Positions 23,092-31,866 of a stretch of DNA of 64,000 nucleotides are shown here, in pieces. A model generated the notes under the pieces. The model did no database searches and was not told where the DNA came from. It saw only the letters and a program-made list of their open reading frames with translations. Source of the DNA: DASZHA01 sp035938265 (lineage in GTDB: Bacteria > Chloroflexota > Dormibacteria > DASZGP01); assembly GCA_035938265.1 (NCBI GenBank), contig DASZHA010000081.1, forward strand, positions 1 to 64,000. The letters are read 5' to 3'. Both the position numbers and the translations under genes were made by a program. Within the stretch, counting starts at the first letter, position 1. The number at the start of each line of letters is the position of its first letter.

Positions 23092-24216
23092 GTGGCAGTA
23101 CAGAGCAGTGGGGCGCGGCTCGAAACCCCCAACGGATCGCACGCCAACACCAAGAGGTTCTTCGACCTCTCGGTCGACATGCTGTGCATCGCCGGCACCG
23201 ACGGCTACTTCAAGCACGTCAACCGCAGCTGGAGCCGGATCCTGGGATACAGCGCCGAGGAGCTGATGTCCATCCCCTACCTCGACTTCGTCCACCCCGA
23301 TGATCGGGACCTCACGATTGCCGAAGCCACCAAGCTCGCCCTCGGCTTCGAGACGGTCCACTTCCGGAACCGTTACCGCTGCAAGGACGGCTCCTATCGC
23401 TGGCTGGCGTGGACCGCCGGCGGCGCCCAGGGCGACGTCATCTACGCCGGGGCCCGCGACATATCCCTGGAGATGGAGGCGCAGGAAGAGGAGCTGATGG
23501 AGACCCTGCAGCGCCTGCAGCGGATCAACGCCATGCTCTCCGGCCGCAACTGCTCGATGCGCTTCCAGCCGATCGTGGATTTCCGCAACGGCGACGTCAT
23601 CGGCATGGAGGCGCTGGCCCGGTTCAAGGCCCCCCCGCGTCAGCCGCCGGACCACTGGTTTGCCGAAGCGGACGCCGTCGGACTGCTGCCGGAGCTTGAG
23701 ATGGCGGCCATCGAGGCCGCGATACCCAATGTGGCCGCAGTGCCCAGGGGCCAGTTCCTGTCGGTCAACGTCTCGCCGGAGACCCTCCTGACCAAGGACT
23801 TCTCCCACATCATCGAGAACATCGACGGTACGCGACTGGTCGTCGAGGTCACCGAGCACGCCGCGGTGCACGACTACAAGCAGCTCAACATGGCGATCGC
23901 CCAGCTGCGCCAGCACGGCATCCGCCTGGCCATCGACGACGCCGGCGCCGGCTTCAGCAGCCTGAAGCACATCATCAGGCTGGTGCCGGACTTCATCAAG
24001 CTCGACATGTTCCTGACCCGCGACATCCACGTCGACCCGGTCAAGCGCGCGTTGGCCACAGCGATGGTGGGCTTCGCCTCGGACATCGGCTCTAGGCTGA
24101 TCGCCGAGGGCGTGGAGACCGCGCGCGAGCTCGATGCCCTGGGCGACATCGGCTTCCAGCAGGCCCAGGGCTTCTTCCTCGGCCGGCCGGGACGGTCGAT
24201 CATCCAAGCCAACTAG
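23092..24216 (+). CDS. PAS-EAL cyclic-di-GMP phosphodiesterase
   Basis: From GTG 23092 the product has about 374 residues. A PAS domain (about 18-130; MLCIAGTDGYFKHVNRSW, YLDFVHPDD) is followed by a coiled linker and an EAL domain (about 150-370). Catalytic motifs are intact: EAL within IGMEALARFKA, the Asn of VNVSPE, EVTEH, DDAGAGFSSL and AEGVETARELD. An active c-di-GMP hydrolase is therefore likely, with the PAS domain sensing a small ligand or redox state. There is no GGDEF domain and no membrane helix. AGGTAG lies just before the start; earlier in-frame codons look non-coding. Confidence 0.85.
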   Translation: MAVQSSGARLETPNGSHANTKRFFDLSVDMLCIAGTDGYFKHVNRSWSRILGYSAEELMSIPYLDFVHPDDRDLTIAEATKLALGFETVHFRNRYRCKDGSYRWLAWTAGGAQGDVIYAGARDISLEMEAQEEELMETLQRLQRINAMLSGRNCSMRFQPIVDFRNGDVIGMEALARFKAPPRQPPDHWFAEADAVGLLPELEMAAIEAAIPNVAAVPRGQFLSVNVSPETLLTKDFSHIIENIDGTRLVVEVTEHAAVHDYKQLNMAIAQLRQHGIRLAIDDAGAGFSSLKHIIRLVPDFIKLDMFLTRDIHVDPVKRALATAMVGFASDIGSRLIAEGVETARELDALGDIGFQQAQGFFLGRPGRSIIQAN

Positions 24217-24260
24217 ACCCTCGCTCTCTCCCTTGCTGCCGTGAGCTGACCGCTGGCCGA

Positions 24261-25271
24261 CTAGGGCGCGCCCAGCACCACCTCGATGTCGAGGGCACGA
24301 AGGCCGTCGATCAGCTGGACGGCGGGCACCTGGCGGTTGACGGGGACCAGCCCGGTCAGCGGCTGCCGGCCGGCAACGATTGCCTCCACCGCCAGCACTG
24401 CCGGCAGCACCGCCACCAGGTAGCTGCGCCGGCGGGCGGTCAGGCTGCTTCGCCACACCTCCCCCCCGCCGCCGGCGACCTCGACCCCGACCCCACCCAT
24501 GCTCGACCCCAGTCGCCGAGCCAGCCACACACCCATGGGGGCCATCCGCCTCGCGAAACCCCCGCCACCGGGCACCTGCGAGGCAACTCGGAGAACGCCG
24601 TTGGCGCCAGGCGCGTTGGTATCGACCCAGAAGTCCACGTCGGCCAGTCCCGGCCACGCCACTGGCAGGGTGACCGCGTCGGCGCTCTCTGTCAGGTAGC
24701 CGCGGACTCGACCGCGGCCCAGCGGCATGTGGAAGTCGCGGTGCTCCGACCAGCCACGCCGGGTGACCAGGCCTCCTCCTCGCCGGAGCCGGATCGGAGC
24801 CCCCACCGAGCGCAGCACCGATGCCGCCGTCCCCGGTGTCGACGTCTGGCGGCTGGCCGGGGCCAGGCAGACCGAAACCCGCCTGGGATCGGTTACGCCA
24901 CTGGCCTCGACCATCGCCGCGGTCACCACCGAGACCGAGCTGCAGCAGTTGACGACCCGGGTGCCGGCGGTCTCGATGCGCTCGCGCCGACCAGCGACCT
25001 CGACGGCGTAATCAAGGGCGTCGCAGAGATCGACGACGTCAGCGCCGACCTCGGCGGCGGCATCGACGAGGGCCATGCCCCGGCCCTGGTAGGGCCCGGC
25101 GGCGTCGACGACCACGTCACCCGGCTGGAGGTACGCGCGCAGGGATCCCGGGGAGCTGGCGTCGGCGTCCGATCGCGCGGGCGCCAGGGGCTCCAGGCCC
25201 CGCTCGCGCAGGAGCCGAAGAGCAGCGGCGCCAAAGAAACCCGCCGCGCCCAGGACGACGATGCGGCTCAC
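24261..25271 (-). CDS. Saccharopine dehydrogenase-like NAD(P)-binding protein
   Basis: The 336-residue protein begins with a Rossmann dinucleotide loop, IVVLGAAGFFGAAALRLL, and contains PGDVVVDAAGPYQGRG and the VDLCDALDY region typical of saccharopine dehydrogenase-like/trans-acting enoyl reductase proteins. Substrate is unknown. GTG 25271 overlaps the stop of the upstream membrane-protein gene (GTGA), showing a coupled two-gene unit. The upstream extension of the frame to 25397 is the other gene read out of frame and was excluded. Confidence 0.78.
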   Translation of the reverse strand: MSRIVVLGAAGFFGAAALRLLRERGLEPLAPARSDADASSPGSLRAYLQPGDVVVDAAGPYQGRGMALVDAAAEVGADVVDLCDALDYAVEVAGRRERIETAGTRVVNCCSSVSVVTAAMVEASGVTDPRRVSVCLAPASRQTSTPGTAASVLRSVGAPIRLRRGGGLVTRRGWSEHRDFHMPLGRGRVRGYLTESADAVTLPVAWPGLADVDFWVDTNAPGANGVLRVASQVPGGGGFARRMAPMGVWLARRLGSSMGGVGVEVAGGGGEVWRSSLTARRRSYLVAVLPAVLAVEAIVAGRQPLTGLVPVNRQVPAVQLIDGLRALDIEVVLGAP

Positions 25272-26263
25272 GCCAGCCGGCGACCCATGACCACGCACCA
25301 GGGGCAGAAGAGGCCGAAGAGGACGGCGGTGCAGACGGCAACACCGGCAAAGCTGTGCAGCAGGGTGGCGGCACTCAGCCCGTAGCCGGCGGCCCACATG
25401 GTCCAGGTCCAGGCGGCGAACCAGCCCTGGATGCCGCGCGTGCCGAGGGTCAGCAGCGTTCCCGCGACCGTGTAGAGACCGTTGCCCAACCCCCCGGTGA
25501 GGAGGGCCGCCGCCGGCGCGACCACCGCCAGGTCCATCGGCAGCCAGCCGATGTAGAGGGCCTCAGCGGTGAGGTCGAAGGCGATGCCGGCGCACGCCAC
25601 CAGCAGAGCCGCCAACGCCAGCCGCCGGTTGGTCACCCTGCTGCCCCACCAGGCGAGGAAGCCGACCAGGCTCAGGGCGGCGGCAACCCAGACCGCCCAG
25701 CCGCCGCGCCACAACACCTGGTGCTCGGTGATGAACCTGGCGCGGGCCGCCTCGTCACCGCCGACCTCGGTCCCAGGCCGCAGGACCAGCGCGAGGACGC
25801 CGGTGGCCACAAGGTTGAGGGCGCCGCAGGCGTAGGGCGCGATCGCGCGCAGGCGGGCGCCGATCGCCCGGCCCTCCAACAGGAAGAGGCCGAACGGCAA
25901 CCACCAGACGACGTCGTTGAAGATGACCAGCGGCAGGGTGCGGACCGGGAGCTGCTCGGTTACCACCACGGTGAAGACCCAGCCGACCGGGCCGATGACC
26001 TTGCCCAGGAGGCCGATGGCGATGAAGGGTGCGGCGCGGTCGAGGCGGAGGGCGGCGTAGGCGTAGCCCAGGCCATAGAGGCCCAGCACCATGCCCAGCA
26101 CCTGCCAGACCGACGTGTAGTTGATCCGCGGGATCTGGAAGAGGTCGAAGAAGGCGTTGGGCAAGAGCCCCGCCCAGATTCCGAAGGCACCGTTGTACAG
26201 CGCAGCCAACACCAAGCAGAGGCGGTAGTTCCGGGCGCGTTGGGGGTCGATGCGGGCGGGCAT
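25268..26263 (-). CDS. Polytopic membrane protein of unknown function
   Basis: The 331-residue protein has about eight or nine hydrophobic helices, for example LCLVLAALYNGAFGIWAGLL and VVWWLPFGLFLL. A Glu/Arg-rich loop sits near the middle (about residue 165-180). ATG 26263 is the first start after the divergent promoter region and gives a hydrophilic start (MPARIDPQRARNYR). It is translationally coupled to the saccharopine-dehydrogenase-like gene, so the two probably act on the same lipid or membrane substrate. I do not recognise the family. Confidence 0.75.
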   Translation of the reverse strand: MPARIDPQRARNYRLCLVLAALYNGAFGIWAGLLPNAFFDLFQIPRINYTSVWQVLGMVLGLYGLGYAYAALRLDRAAPFIAIGLLGKVIGPVGWVFTVVVTEQLPVRTLPLVIFNDVVWWLPFGLFLLEGRAIGARLRAIAPYACGALNLVATGVLALVLRPGTEVGGDEAARARFITEHQVLWRGGWAVWVAAALSLVGFLAWWGSRVTNRRLALAALLVACAGIAFDLTAEALYIGWLPMDLAVVAPAAALLTGGLGNGLYTVAGTLLTLGTRGIQGWFAAWTWTMWAAGYGLSAATLLHSFAGVAVCTAVLFGLFCPWCVVMGRRLA

Positions 26264-26364
26264 GCGGGTAATTGCAGCATGGGCGAAGGGCGCGGATGCC
26301 ACGCAGGCGCCAGGTCTGCCCGCGCGGTTGTACTGGGGGACAATACGAACTGGAGGTTGCAGCC

Positions 26365-27486
26365 ATGACAGAGACACAGACCCTGGAGCCGAAGGTCGAC
26401 CACATGCCCATCGAGGCCGTCGACCACGTGACCCTGTGGGTGGGGAACGCCCGCCAGGCGGCGCACTTCTACCAGACCGCCCTGGGCTTCGACCTGGTCG
26501 CCTACGGCGGTCCCGAGACGGGCATCAAGACGCTGGCCAGCTACGTCCTGCGCCAGGGCCAGGTGACGCTTTTGGTGACCAGCGGCCTGGACCCCGACAG
26601 CCCGATTTGCAGGTTCTGCCTGGAGCACGGTGACGGCGTTCGTGTGATCGCGCTGCGCGTCCCCGACCCCAAGAAGGCTTTCGAGGAGGCCGTCCGGCGT
26701 GGCGCGGAGGCCGTCGAGGAGCCGCGCGTCGACGAGGACGACAAGGGCCGCACCGGGGTCAGCAGCATCCGCATGTACGGCGACGTGATCATGCGCTTCG
26801 TCGAGCGCCGCGACTACCCGGGGGTCTTCTGGCCCGGGTTCGAGGCGATACCCGGCGCCACCGCCAAGCACAGGGGCGTCGGGATCTCAGCCATCGACCA
26901 CATCGTCGGCAACGTCGAGCTGGGCAAGATGAACCAGTGGGTGAAGTGGTTCGAGGACGTGCTCGGCTTCGAGCTGATGCAGCACTTCACCGACGAGGCC
27001 ATCACCACCGAGTACTCGGCGCTGATGAGCAAGGTGATGCAGAACGGCTCAGGGAAGATCAAGTTCCCCATCAACGAGCCGGCCCAGGGTAAGCGCAAGT
27101 CGCAGATCGAGGAGTACCTCGACTTCAACAAGGGTCCCGGCGTGCAGCACATCGCATTGATCACCGGCGACATCGTCGCCACCGTGGGCGCCCTCAAGCA
27201 GCGAGGCCTGGAGTTCCTGACCGTGCCCGGGACCTACTACGACGACCTCTGGCAGCGTGTCGGCCCCATCCGCGAGGACGTCAAGGCGATCGAGCAGCTC
27301 AACATCATGGTCGACCGCGACGACGAGGGCTACCTGCTGCAGATCTTCACCAAGCCGGTGCAGGACCGGCCGACGCTGTTCTTCGAGGTGATCCAACGTC
27401 GCGGCTCGCGCGGCTTTGGCGAGGGCAACTTCAAGGCCCTCTTCGAGGCCATCGAGCGGGAGCAGGAGAAACGGGGCAACCTCTGA
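26365..27486 (+). CDS. hpd: 4-hydroxyphenylpyruvate dioxygenase
   Basis: The 373-residue enzyme converts 4-hydroxyphenylpyruvate to homogentisate. Two VOC-type halves are visible. Iron ligands are the His of SAIDHIVGNV, the His of GPGVQHIALIT and the Glu of TLFFEVIQR. The signature FTKPVQDRPTLF and the C-terminal GFGEGNFKALFEAIE helix that gates the active site are present. ATG 26365 is preceded by TGGAGG. It converges on fahA with only one base between stop codons. Together with hmgA and fahA it forms the tyrosine/phenylalanine degradation route. Confidence 0.95.
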   Translation: MTETQTLEPKVDHMPIEAVDHVTLWVGNARQAAHFYQTALGFDLVAYGGPETGIKTLASYVLRQGQVTLLVTSGLDPDSPICRFCLEHGDGVRVIALRVPDPKKAFEEAVRRGAEAVEEPRVDEDDKGRTGVSSIRMYGDVIMRFVERRDYPGVFWPGFEAIPGATAKHRGVGISAIDHIVGNVELGKMNQWVKWFEDVLGFELMQHFTDEAITTEYSALMSKVMQNGSGKIKFPINEPAQGKRKSQIEEYLDFNKGPGVQHIALITGDIVATVGALKQRGLEFLTVPGTYYDDLWQRVGPIREDVKAIEQLNIMVDRDDEGYLLQIFTKPVQDRPTLFFEVIQRRGSRGFGEGNFKALFEAIEREQEKRGNL

Positions 27487-27487
27487 G

Positions 27488-28684
27488 CTAGTCCGTGGCC
27501 GCGGGCCGGATCGTCCCGCTTACCTCGCCGAACCCGATCCTGGTGCCGTCCGGCCCGGGCGCGCTGGCGGAGATGATGACGGTGTCCCCGTCCTCGAGGA
27601 AGGTGCGGCTGGAGCCGTCTCCCAGCTCGACGGGGTCGCGCCCGTTCCAGGTGATCTCCAGCAGCGATCCCCACTCCTCGCGGGCCTCTCCCGAAACCGT
27701 GCCTGAGGCGTAGAGGTCACCGGTGCGCACGCTGGCGCCGTTGACGGTCATGTGGGCCAGCTGCTGCGCCGGGGTCCAGTACATGCCGGCGAAGCGGGGG
27801 TGCGACAGGGGCCGGCCGTTGATGCTGACATCGAGGTCTATGTCGAGGCCATAGAGGTGGTCGCCGCCCAGGTAGGGCAGCGGGGCGGGGTCCTGCCGCG
27901 GCGCGGCGACGTGGGCCGCATCGAGTGCCGCCAGGGGCACGACCCAGGCCGATATCGACGTGGCGAACGACTTGCCCAGGAAGGGGCCAAGGGGGACCGT
28001 CTCCCAGGCCTGTAGGTCGCGCGCGCTCCAGTCGTTGACCAGCACCACGCCGAAGACGTGGTCCTCGAAGGCCCGGGTCTCGACCGATCTCCAGTGGTCG
28101 GAGCCGACGCCGACGACGAAGCCGACCTCGGCTTCGATGTCCAGCTTCTGGGAGGGCCCGAACTCGGGGGCGCCATCCGCGCCACCGCGTCGCTGGCCCT
28201 GGGGCCGCGTGATCGGGGTGCCCGAGACGACAACCGTGCCGGCGCGGCCGTGGTAGCCGACGGGCAGGTGGCGCCAGTTGGGCTGCAGCGGCTCCTGGTC
28301 GGGCCGGAAGATGCGGCCCACGTTCTGGGCGTGGTGCATCGAGGAGTAGAAGTCGACGTAGTCGGCGACGTCGAATGGCAGCTGCAGCGTGATTTCTGAC
28401 AGCGGCAGCAGCGCGGGCTCCACCGTCGTCCGCCGTCCGGGGTCGGTTAACAGGTCCACGATTCGCGCCCGGGCGTCCTGCCACCCGCCCCGTCCCCGAG
28501 CCATGAAGGCGTTGAGCGACGGTTGGGCGAAGACGTCGTCGCCCAGGGCTCGGGCCAAGTCGAGGACGTGGTCGCCGATGCCCACCCCCACGCGCGGCGC
28601 CGCCTGGCCCTGGGCGAAGACCGCGTAGGGCAGGTTCTCGATGCCCCGCTGGGTCCCGGGCGGGAGCTCCACCCAGGTGGTCAT
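27488..28684 (-). CDS. fahA: Fumarylacetoacetase
   Basis: The 398-residue enzyme hydrolyses fumarylacetoacetate to fumarate and acetoacetate, the last step of homogentisate breakdown. The SH3-like N-terminal domain is followed by the catalytic FAH fold with DYVDFYSSMHHAQNVGRIFR, the metal-site Glu residues in DIEAEVGFVVG, and VLVNDWSARDLQAWE. The Lys and His of the active site are in place. It begins 12 bp downstream of hmgA on the same strand, so the two form an operon. Confidence 0.95.
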   Translation of the reverse strand: MTTWVELPPGTQRGIENLPYAVFAQGQAAPRVGVGIGDHVLDLARALGDDVFAQPSLNAFMARGRGGWQDARARIVDLLTDPGRRTTVEPALLPLSEITLQLPFDVADYVDFYSSMHHAQNVGRIFRPDQEPLQPNWRHLPVGYHGRAGTVVVSGTPITRPQGQRRGGADGAPEFGPSQKLDIEAEVGFVVGVGSDHWRSVETRAFEDHVFGVVLVNDWSARDLQAWETVPLGPFLGKSFATSISAWVVPLAALDAAHVAAPRQDPAPLPYLGGDHLYGLDIDLDVSINGRPLSHPRFAGMYWTPAQQLAHMTVNGASVRTGDLYASGTVSGEAREEWGSLLEITWNGRDPVELGDGSSRTFLEDGDTVIISASAPGPDGTRIGFGEVSGTIRPAATD

Positions 28685-28696
28685 CGGTCCAGCGCG

Positions 28697-29902
28697 CTAG
28701 GCGCTGAGGCCGGGGCCGGCGTCGTGTTTGGTCGCCGATCCCTTGGCCCAGGTCCAGGCGTAGTTGTCGTCCTCCGACTCTCGGGCGGCCGGCCCCAGGT
28801 GCAGCGGCCTGAAGGTGTCGATCATCACCGCCAGCTCGTCGGTACCGGGCTTGCCGATGGCGGCCTCCACGCTGCCGGGCTGAGGACCGTGGGTGAAGCC
28901 CGAGGGGTGAAGGCTGATGGAGCCCAGCCCGATGCCGGCGCCCTTGCGCGACATGAAGTCGCCGCCCACGTAGAAGAGCATCTCATCAGAGTCGACGTTG
29001 GCGTGGTTGTAGGGCACGGCGATGGCCCTGGGGTCGAAGTCAAAGGGCCGCGGGCAGAAGGAGCAGATGACGAAGTTGGGGCCCTCGAAAGTCTGGTGGG
29101 TCGGGGGTGGCATATGGAAGCGCCCCACCCGCGGCTCAAATGCGTGGATCGAGAAGGCGAAGGGGTACAGGCAGCCGTCCCAGCCGACCACGTCGAAGGG
29201 ATGCTGCAGGTAGGTCATACGTGTCAGGCCGGCGCGGTGGCGGACCAGCACCGGCACGTCGTCGCCGGCTACGAGCAGCGGCTCTGACGGAGCGCGGAGG
29301 TCGCGCTCGCTGTAGGGCGCGGACTCGAGGAACTGGCCGGTCGCCGAAAGGTAGCGGCGCGGCGGGCGGATGTGGGCGGAGGCCTCGAAGACCAGCGCCC
29401 TCACCGGCTCGTCGCCCGTCGGCACCCACCGGTGCGTGGTCGACGTGGGGATGACGACATAGTCGCCGGCGCCGACGTCAAGCCCGCCGTACACCGACTC
29501 GAAGCGCGCGCTGCCGGTTTCGACGTACACGCACTCATCGCCGATAGCGTTGCGGTAGAGCTCGCTGGCGCTGTCGGCGACGGCGTACAAGATGCGCACA
29601 TCGTCGTTGCCGAGGAGCAGCTGCCGTCCGCCCACGAGGTCGCCCCCCACCGCCAGGTCGTGGGTCTTGAAGTGGCGGGGCTTGAGCGGGTGATTGGGAG
29701 TCAGCTTGGTGGCGTCGGCCGGGACATCGACGGCCTCGGAGGCGACGATGGCGGTTGGCAGGCCACGGTGGTAGAGGAGCGAGGCGTCTGAGGAGAAGCC
29801 CTCCGCTCCCATCAGCTCCTCGGCGTAGAGCCCACCATCCGGGGTTCGGAACTGCATATGACGCTTGGGCGGGACTTGGCCGACCCGGCAGTAGTGGCCC
29901 AT
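28697..29902 (-). CDS. hmgA: Homogentisate 1,2-dioxygenase (actinobacterial type)
   Basis: About 401 residues, opening RVGQVPPKRHMQFRTPDGG and AEELMGAEGFSSDASLLYHR, hallmarks of the bacterial homogentisate dioxygenase branch. The cupin core contains the likely iron ligands in YNHANVDSDEMLFYV and HPSGFTHGPQPG. It opens the ring of homogentisate to maleylacetoacetate. ATG 29902 lies right at the divergent promoter shared with the acyl-CoA ligase; the longer open frame (to 30247) is antisense to that gene and was excluded. No maleylacetoacetate isomerase gene is adjacent. Confidence 0.9.
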   Translation of the reverse strand: MGHYCRVGQVPPKRHMQFRTPDGGLYAEELMGAEGFSSDASLLYHRGLPTAIVASEAVDVPADATKLTPNHPLKPRHFKTHDLAVGGDLVGGRQLLLGNDDVRILYAVADSASELYRNAIGDECVYVETGSARFESVYGGLDVGAGDYVVIPTSTTHRWVPTGDEPVRALVFEASAHIRPPRRYLSATGQFLESAPYSERDLRAPSEPLLVAGDDVPVLVRHRAGLTRMTYLQHPFDVVGWDGCLYPFAFSIHAFEPRVGRFHMPPPTHQTFEGPNFVICSFCPRPFDFDPRAIAVPYNHANVDSDEMLFYVGGDFMSRKGAGIGLGSISLHPSGFTHGPQPGSVEAAIGKPGTDELAVMIDTFRPLHLGPAARESEDDNYAWTWAKGSATKHDAGPGLSA

Positions 29903-29969
29903 GATTGCGGAGCATACTGCGCTCGAGGTTTGGTGGGACCGTGCGCCGGCTTTCATCGGAGGTGAGTCG

Positions 29970-31850
29970 ATGACCAGGGATATCCAGGCGGAGCAGGCGG
30001 AGCTGATGCGGCTGGTGGGCGACCGGACGATGGCGTCGGTGTTCGCCGGGACCGTGGAAGCGCACCGCGACGAGCCCGCGCTCAGCTGGAAGACGGCCGA
30101 CGGCTGGCACACCCTGACCTGGGGCGAGTACCACGACCAGGTCCGCCTGGTGGCCCTGGGGCTGCGCGCGATCGGCTTCGCCCCTGGCGAGTTCGGCGCG
30201 ATCATGGCCCGCAACCGTCCCGAGCACCTCGTCGCCGACCTCGGCATTATGCACGCGCAGGGAACCCCGGTCAGCCTCTACAACACCCTGGCGGCTGAGC
30301 AGGTGCAGTACATCGCGGCGCACTGCGAGGCGGCGGTCGCCTTCGTCGAGGATGCCGGTTTCCTGGATCGCTTCAAGGCGGTGCGCGACCAGCTGCCGGC
30401 GCTGCGCAAGGTCATCGTCATGGAGCCCTCGCCCGCCTCCGACGACGACTGGCTGATGAGCTGGCACGACCTCCTGGAGCTGGGCCGGCGCAAGGGTGAG
30501 GCGGAGCCGGAGCTGTTCGACACCATGTGGAGGCAGGTCCGCCAGGACGACCTCGCCACCCTGATCTACACCTCGGGCACCACCGGGCCGCCCAAGGGGG
30601 TGATGGACTCCCAGCGCCAGGTGGTGGCAATGACCGAGATCGGGAACACGTTTCTGCCCGTCAACGCGGGTGACCGGCACCTCTCCTACCTTCCCTTTGC
30701 CCATGCCTTCGAGCGCTTCATCGGCCACTGGGACGCCATCGCCTGGGCCATCCACGTCCACTTCTGCCCTGACCCCGCCCAGCTCTTCGCCTACGCCGGC
30801 GAGGTTCACCCCAGCGGGATGATCGGCGTACCCCGGGTCTGGGAGAAGCTGTCAGCCGCGCTCCAGGCGGGAATCGCCGCGGAGCCCGACGAGCAGCGTC
30901 GCACCGGGATCGAGGGGGCGATCGAGGTCGGTCGCAAGATCGTCCGGCTGCGCCAGGCGGGGCAGCCGATCCCGGCGGAGCTGGAGGCCGCCGTGGAGAA
31001 GTGCCGTCCGGTGTGGCAGGCCCTCAAGGCCAAGGTTGGACTGGACCAGTGCGCCTGGGCCATCACCGGCGCGGCTCCCATCGGCATCGACGTCATCGAG
31101 TTCTTCCAGGCGATCGAGCTGCGGCTGGTCGAGGGTTGGGGAATGACGGAGACCACGGTCGGCGCCACCTTCGCCCCAGACCTGGACTCCCACCGCAACG
31201 GCACGGTCGGGCGGGCGGACTTCGGCGACGAAGTCGTCCTCGCTGTCGATGGCGAGATCCTGGTTCGCGGCCCCAACATCGCCCAGGGCTACTACAAGAT
31301 GCCCGAGCAGACCGCCGAGACGTTCGACGCCGATGGCTGGCTCCACACCGGTGACATCGGCACCATCGACGACGACGGCTATGTCAGCATCGTCGACCGC
31401 AAGAAGGAGCTGATCATCACCGCCGGCGGCAAGAACATCTCGCCGGCCAACCTGGAGAACCTGCTCAAGCAGCATCCCCTGGTCGGCCAGGCGTGCGCCA
31501 TCGGCGACAGGAGGCCCTTCGTCAGCGCCCTGATCGTCCTCGACCAGGAGGTGGCGCCAGGCTGGGCGCAACGCCAGGGCATCGAGTTCTCCTCGATCGC
31601 CGAGCTGGCCGAGCACCCCGCCGTGGTGGCCGCGGTCCAGGAGGCGGTGGACGAGTGCAACCGGCACGTCTCCAAGGTGGAGTCGATCCGCAAGTTCGCC
31701 ATCCTGCCGGTGGAATGGACCGCGGAGTCGGAGGAGCTGACGCCCACTCTCAAGCTCAAGCGCCGCGTGGTCTTCGACAAGTACGGCGACGTGGTCGAGC
31801 GGATGTACTCCAGCCCCGCACCGCAGGCGGAGGCCGTCCCCGCGGGCTGA
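29970..31850 (+). CDS. Long-chain fatty acid-CoA ligase (FadD15-like)
   Basis: The 626-residue ANL-superfamily enzyme has the P-loop-like A3 motif TLIYTSGTTGPPKGVM, the A5 region GWGMTET, the A7 adenylate motif WLHTGDIGTID and the A8/A10 Lys region (DRKKELIITAGGKNISP). It activates fatty acids to acyl-CoA through acyl-AMP. ATG 29970 follows a strong GGAGGTGAG. It is divergent from hmgA with 67 bp between starts. Acyl-CoA product could feed WS/DGAT at 14185 or beta-oxidation; which one is not shown by context. Confidence 0.92.
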   Translation: MTRDIQAEQAELMRLVGDRTMASVFAGTVEAHRDEPALSWKTADGWHTLTWGEYHDQVRLVALGLRAIGFAPGEFGAIMARNRPEHLVADLGIMHAQGTPVSLYNTLAAEQVQYIAAHCEAAVAFVEDAGFLDRFKAVRDQLPALRKVIVMEPSPASDDDWLMSWHDLLELGRRKGEAEPELFDTMWRQVRQDDLATLIYTSGTTGPPKGVMDSQRQVVAMTEIGNTFLPVNAGDRHLSYLPFAHAFERFIGHWDAIAWAIHVHFCPDPAQLFAYAGEVHPSGMIGVPRVWEKLSAALQAGIAAEPDEQRRTGIEGAIEVGRKIVRLRQAGQPIPAELEAAVEKCRPVWQALKAKVGLDQCAWAITGAAPIGIDVIEFFQAIELRLVEGWGMTETTVGATFAPDLDSHRNGTVGRADFGDEVVLAVDGEILVRGPNIAQGYYKMPEQTAETFDADGWLHTGDIGTIDDDGYVSIVDRKKELIITAGGKNISPANLENLLKQHPLVGQACAIGDRRPFVSALIVLDQEVAPGWAQRQGIEFSSIAELAEHPAVVAAVQEAVDECNRHVSKVESIRKFAILPVEWTAESEELTPTLKLKRRVVFDKYGDVVERMYSSPAPQAEAVPAG

Positions 31851-31866
31851 CGCCCTTAGTGGCCGG

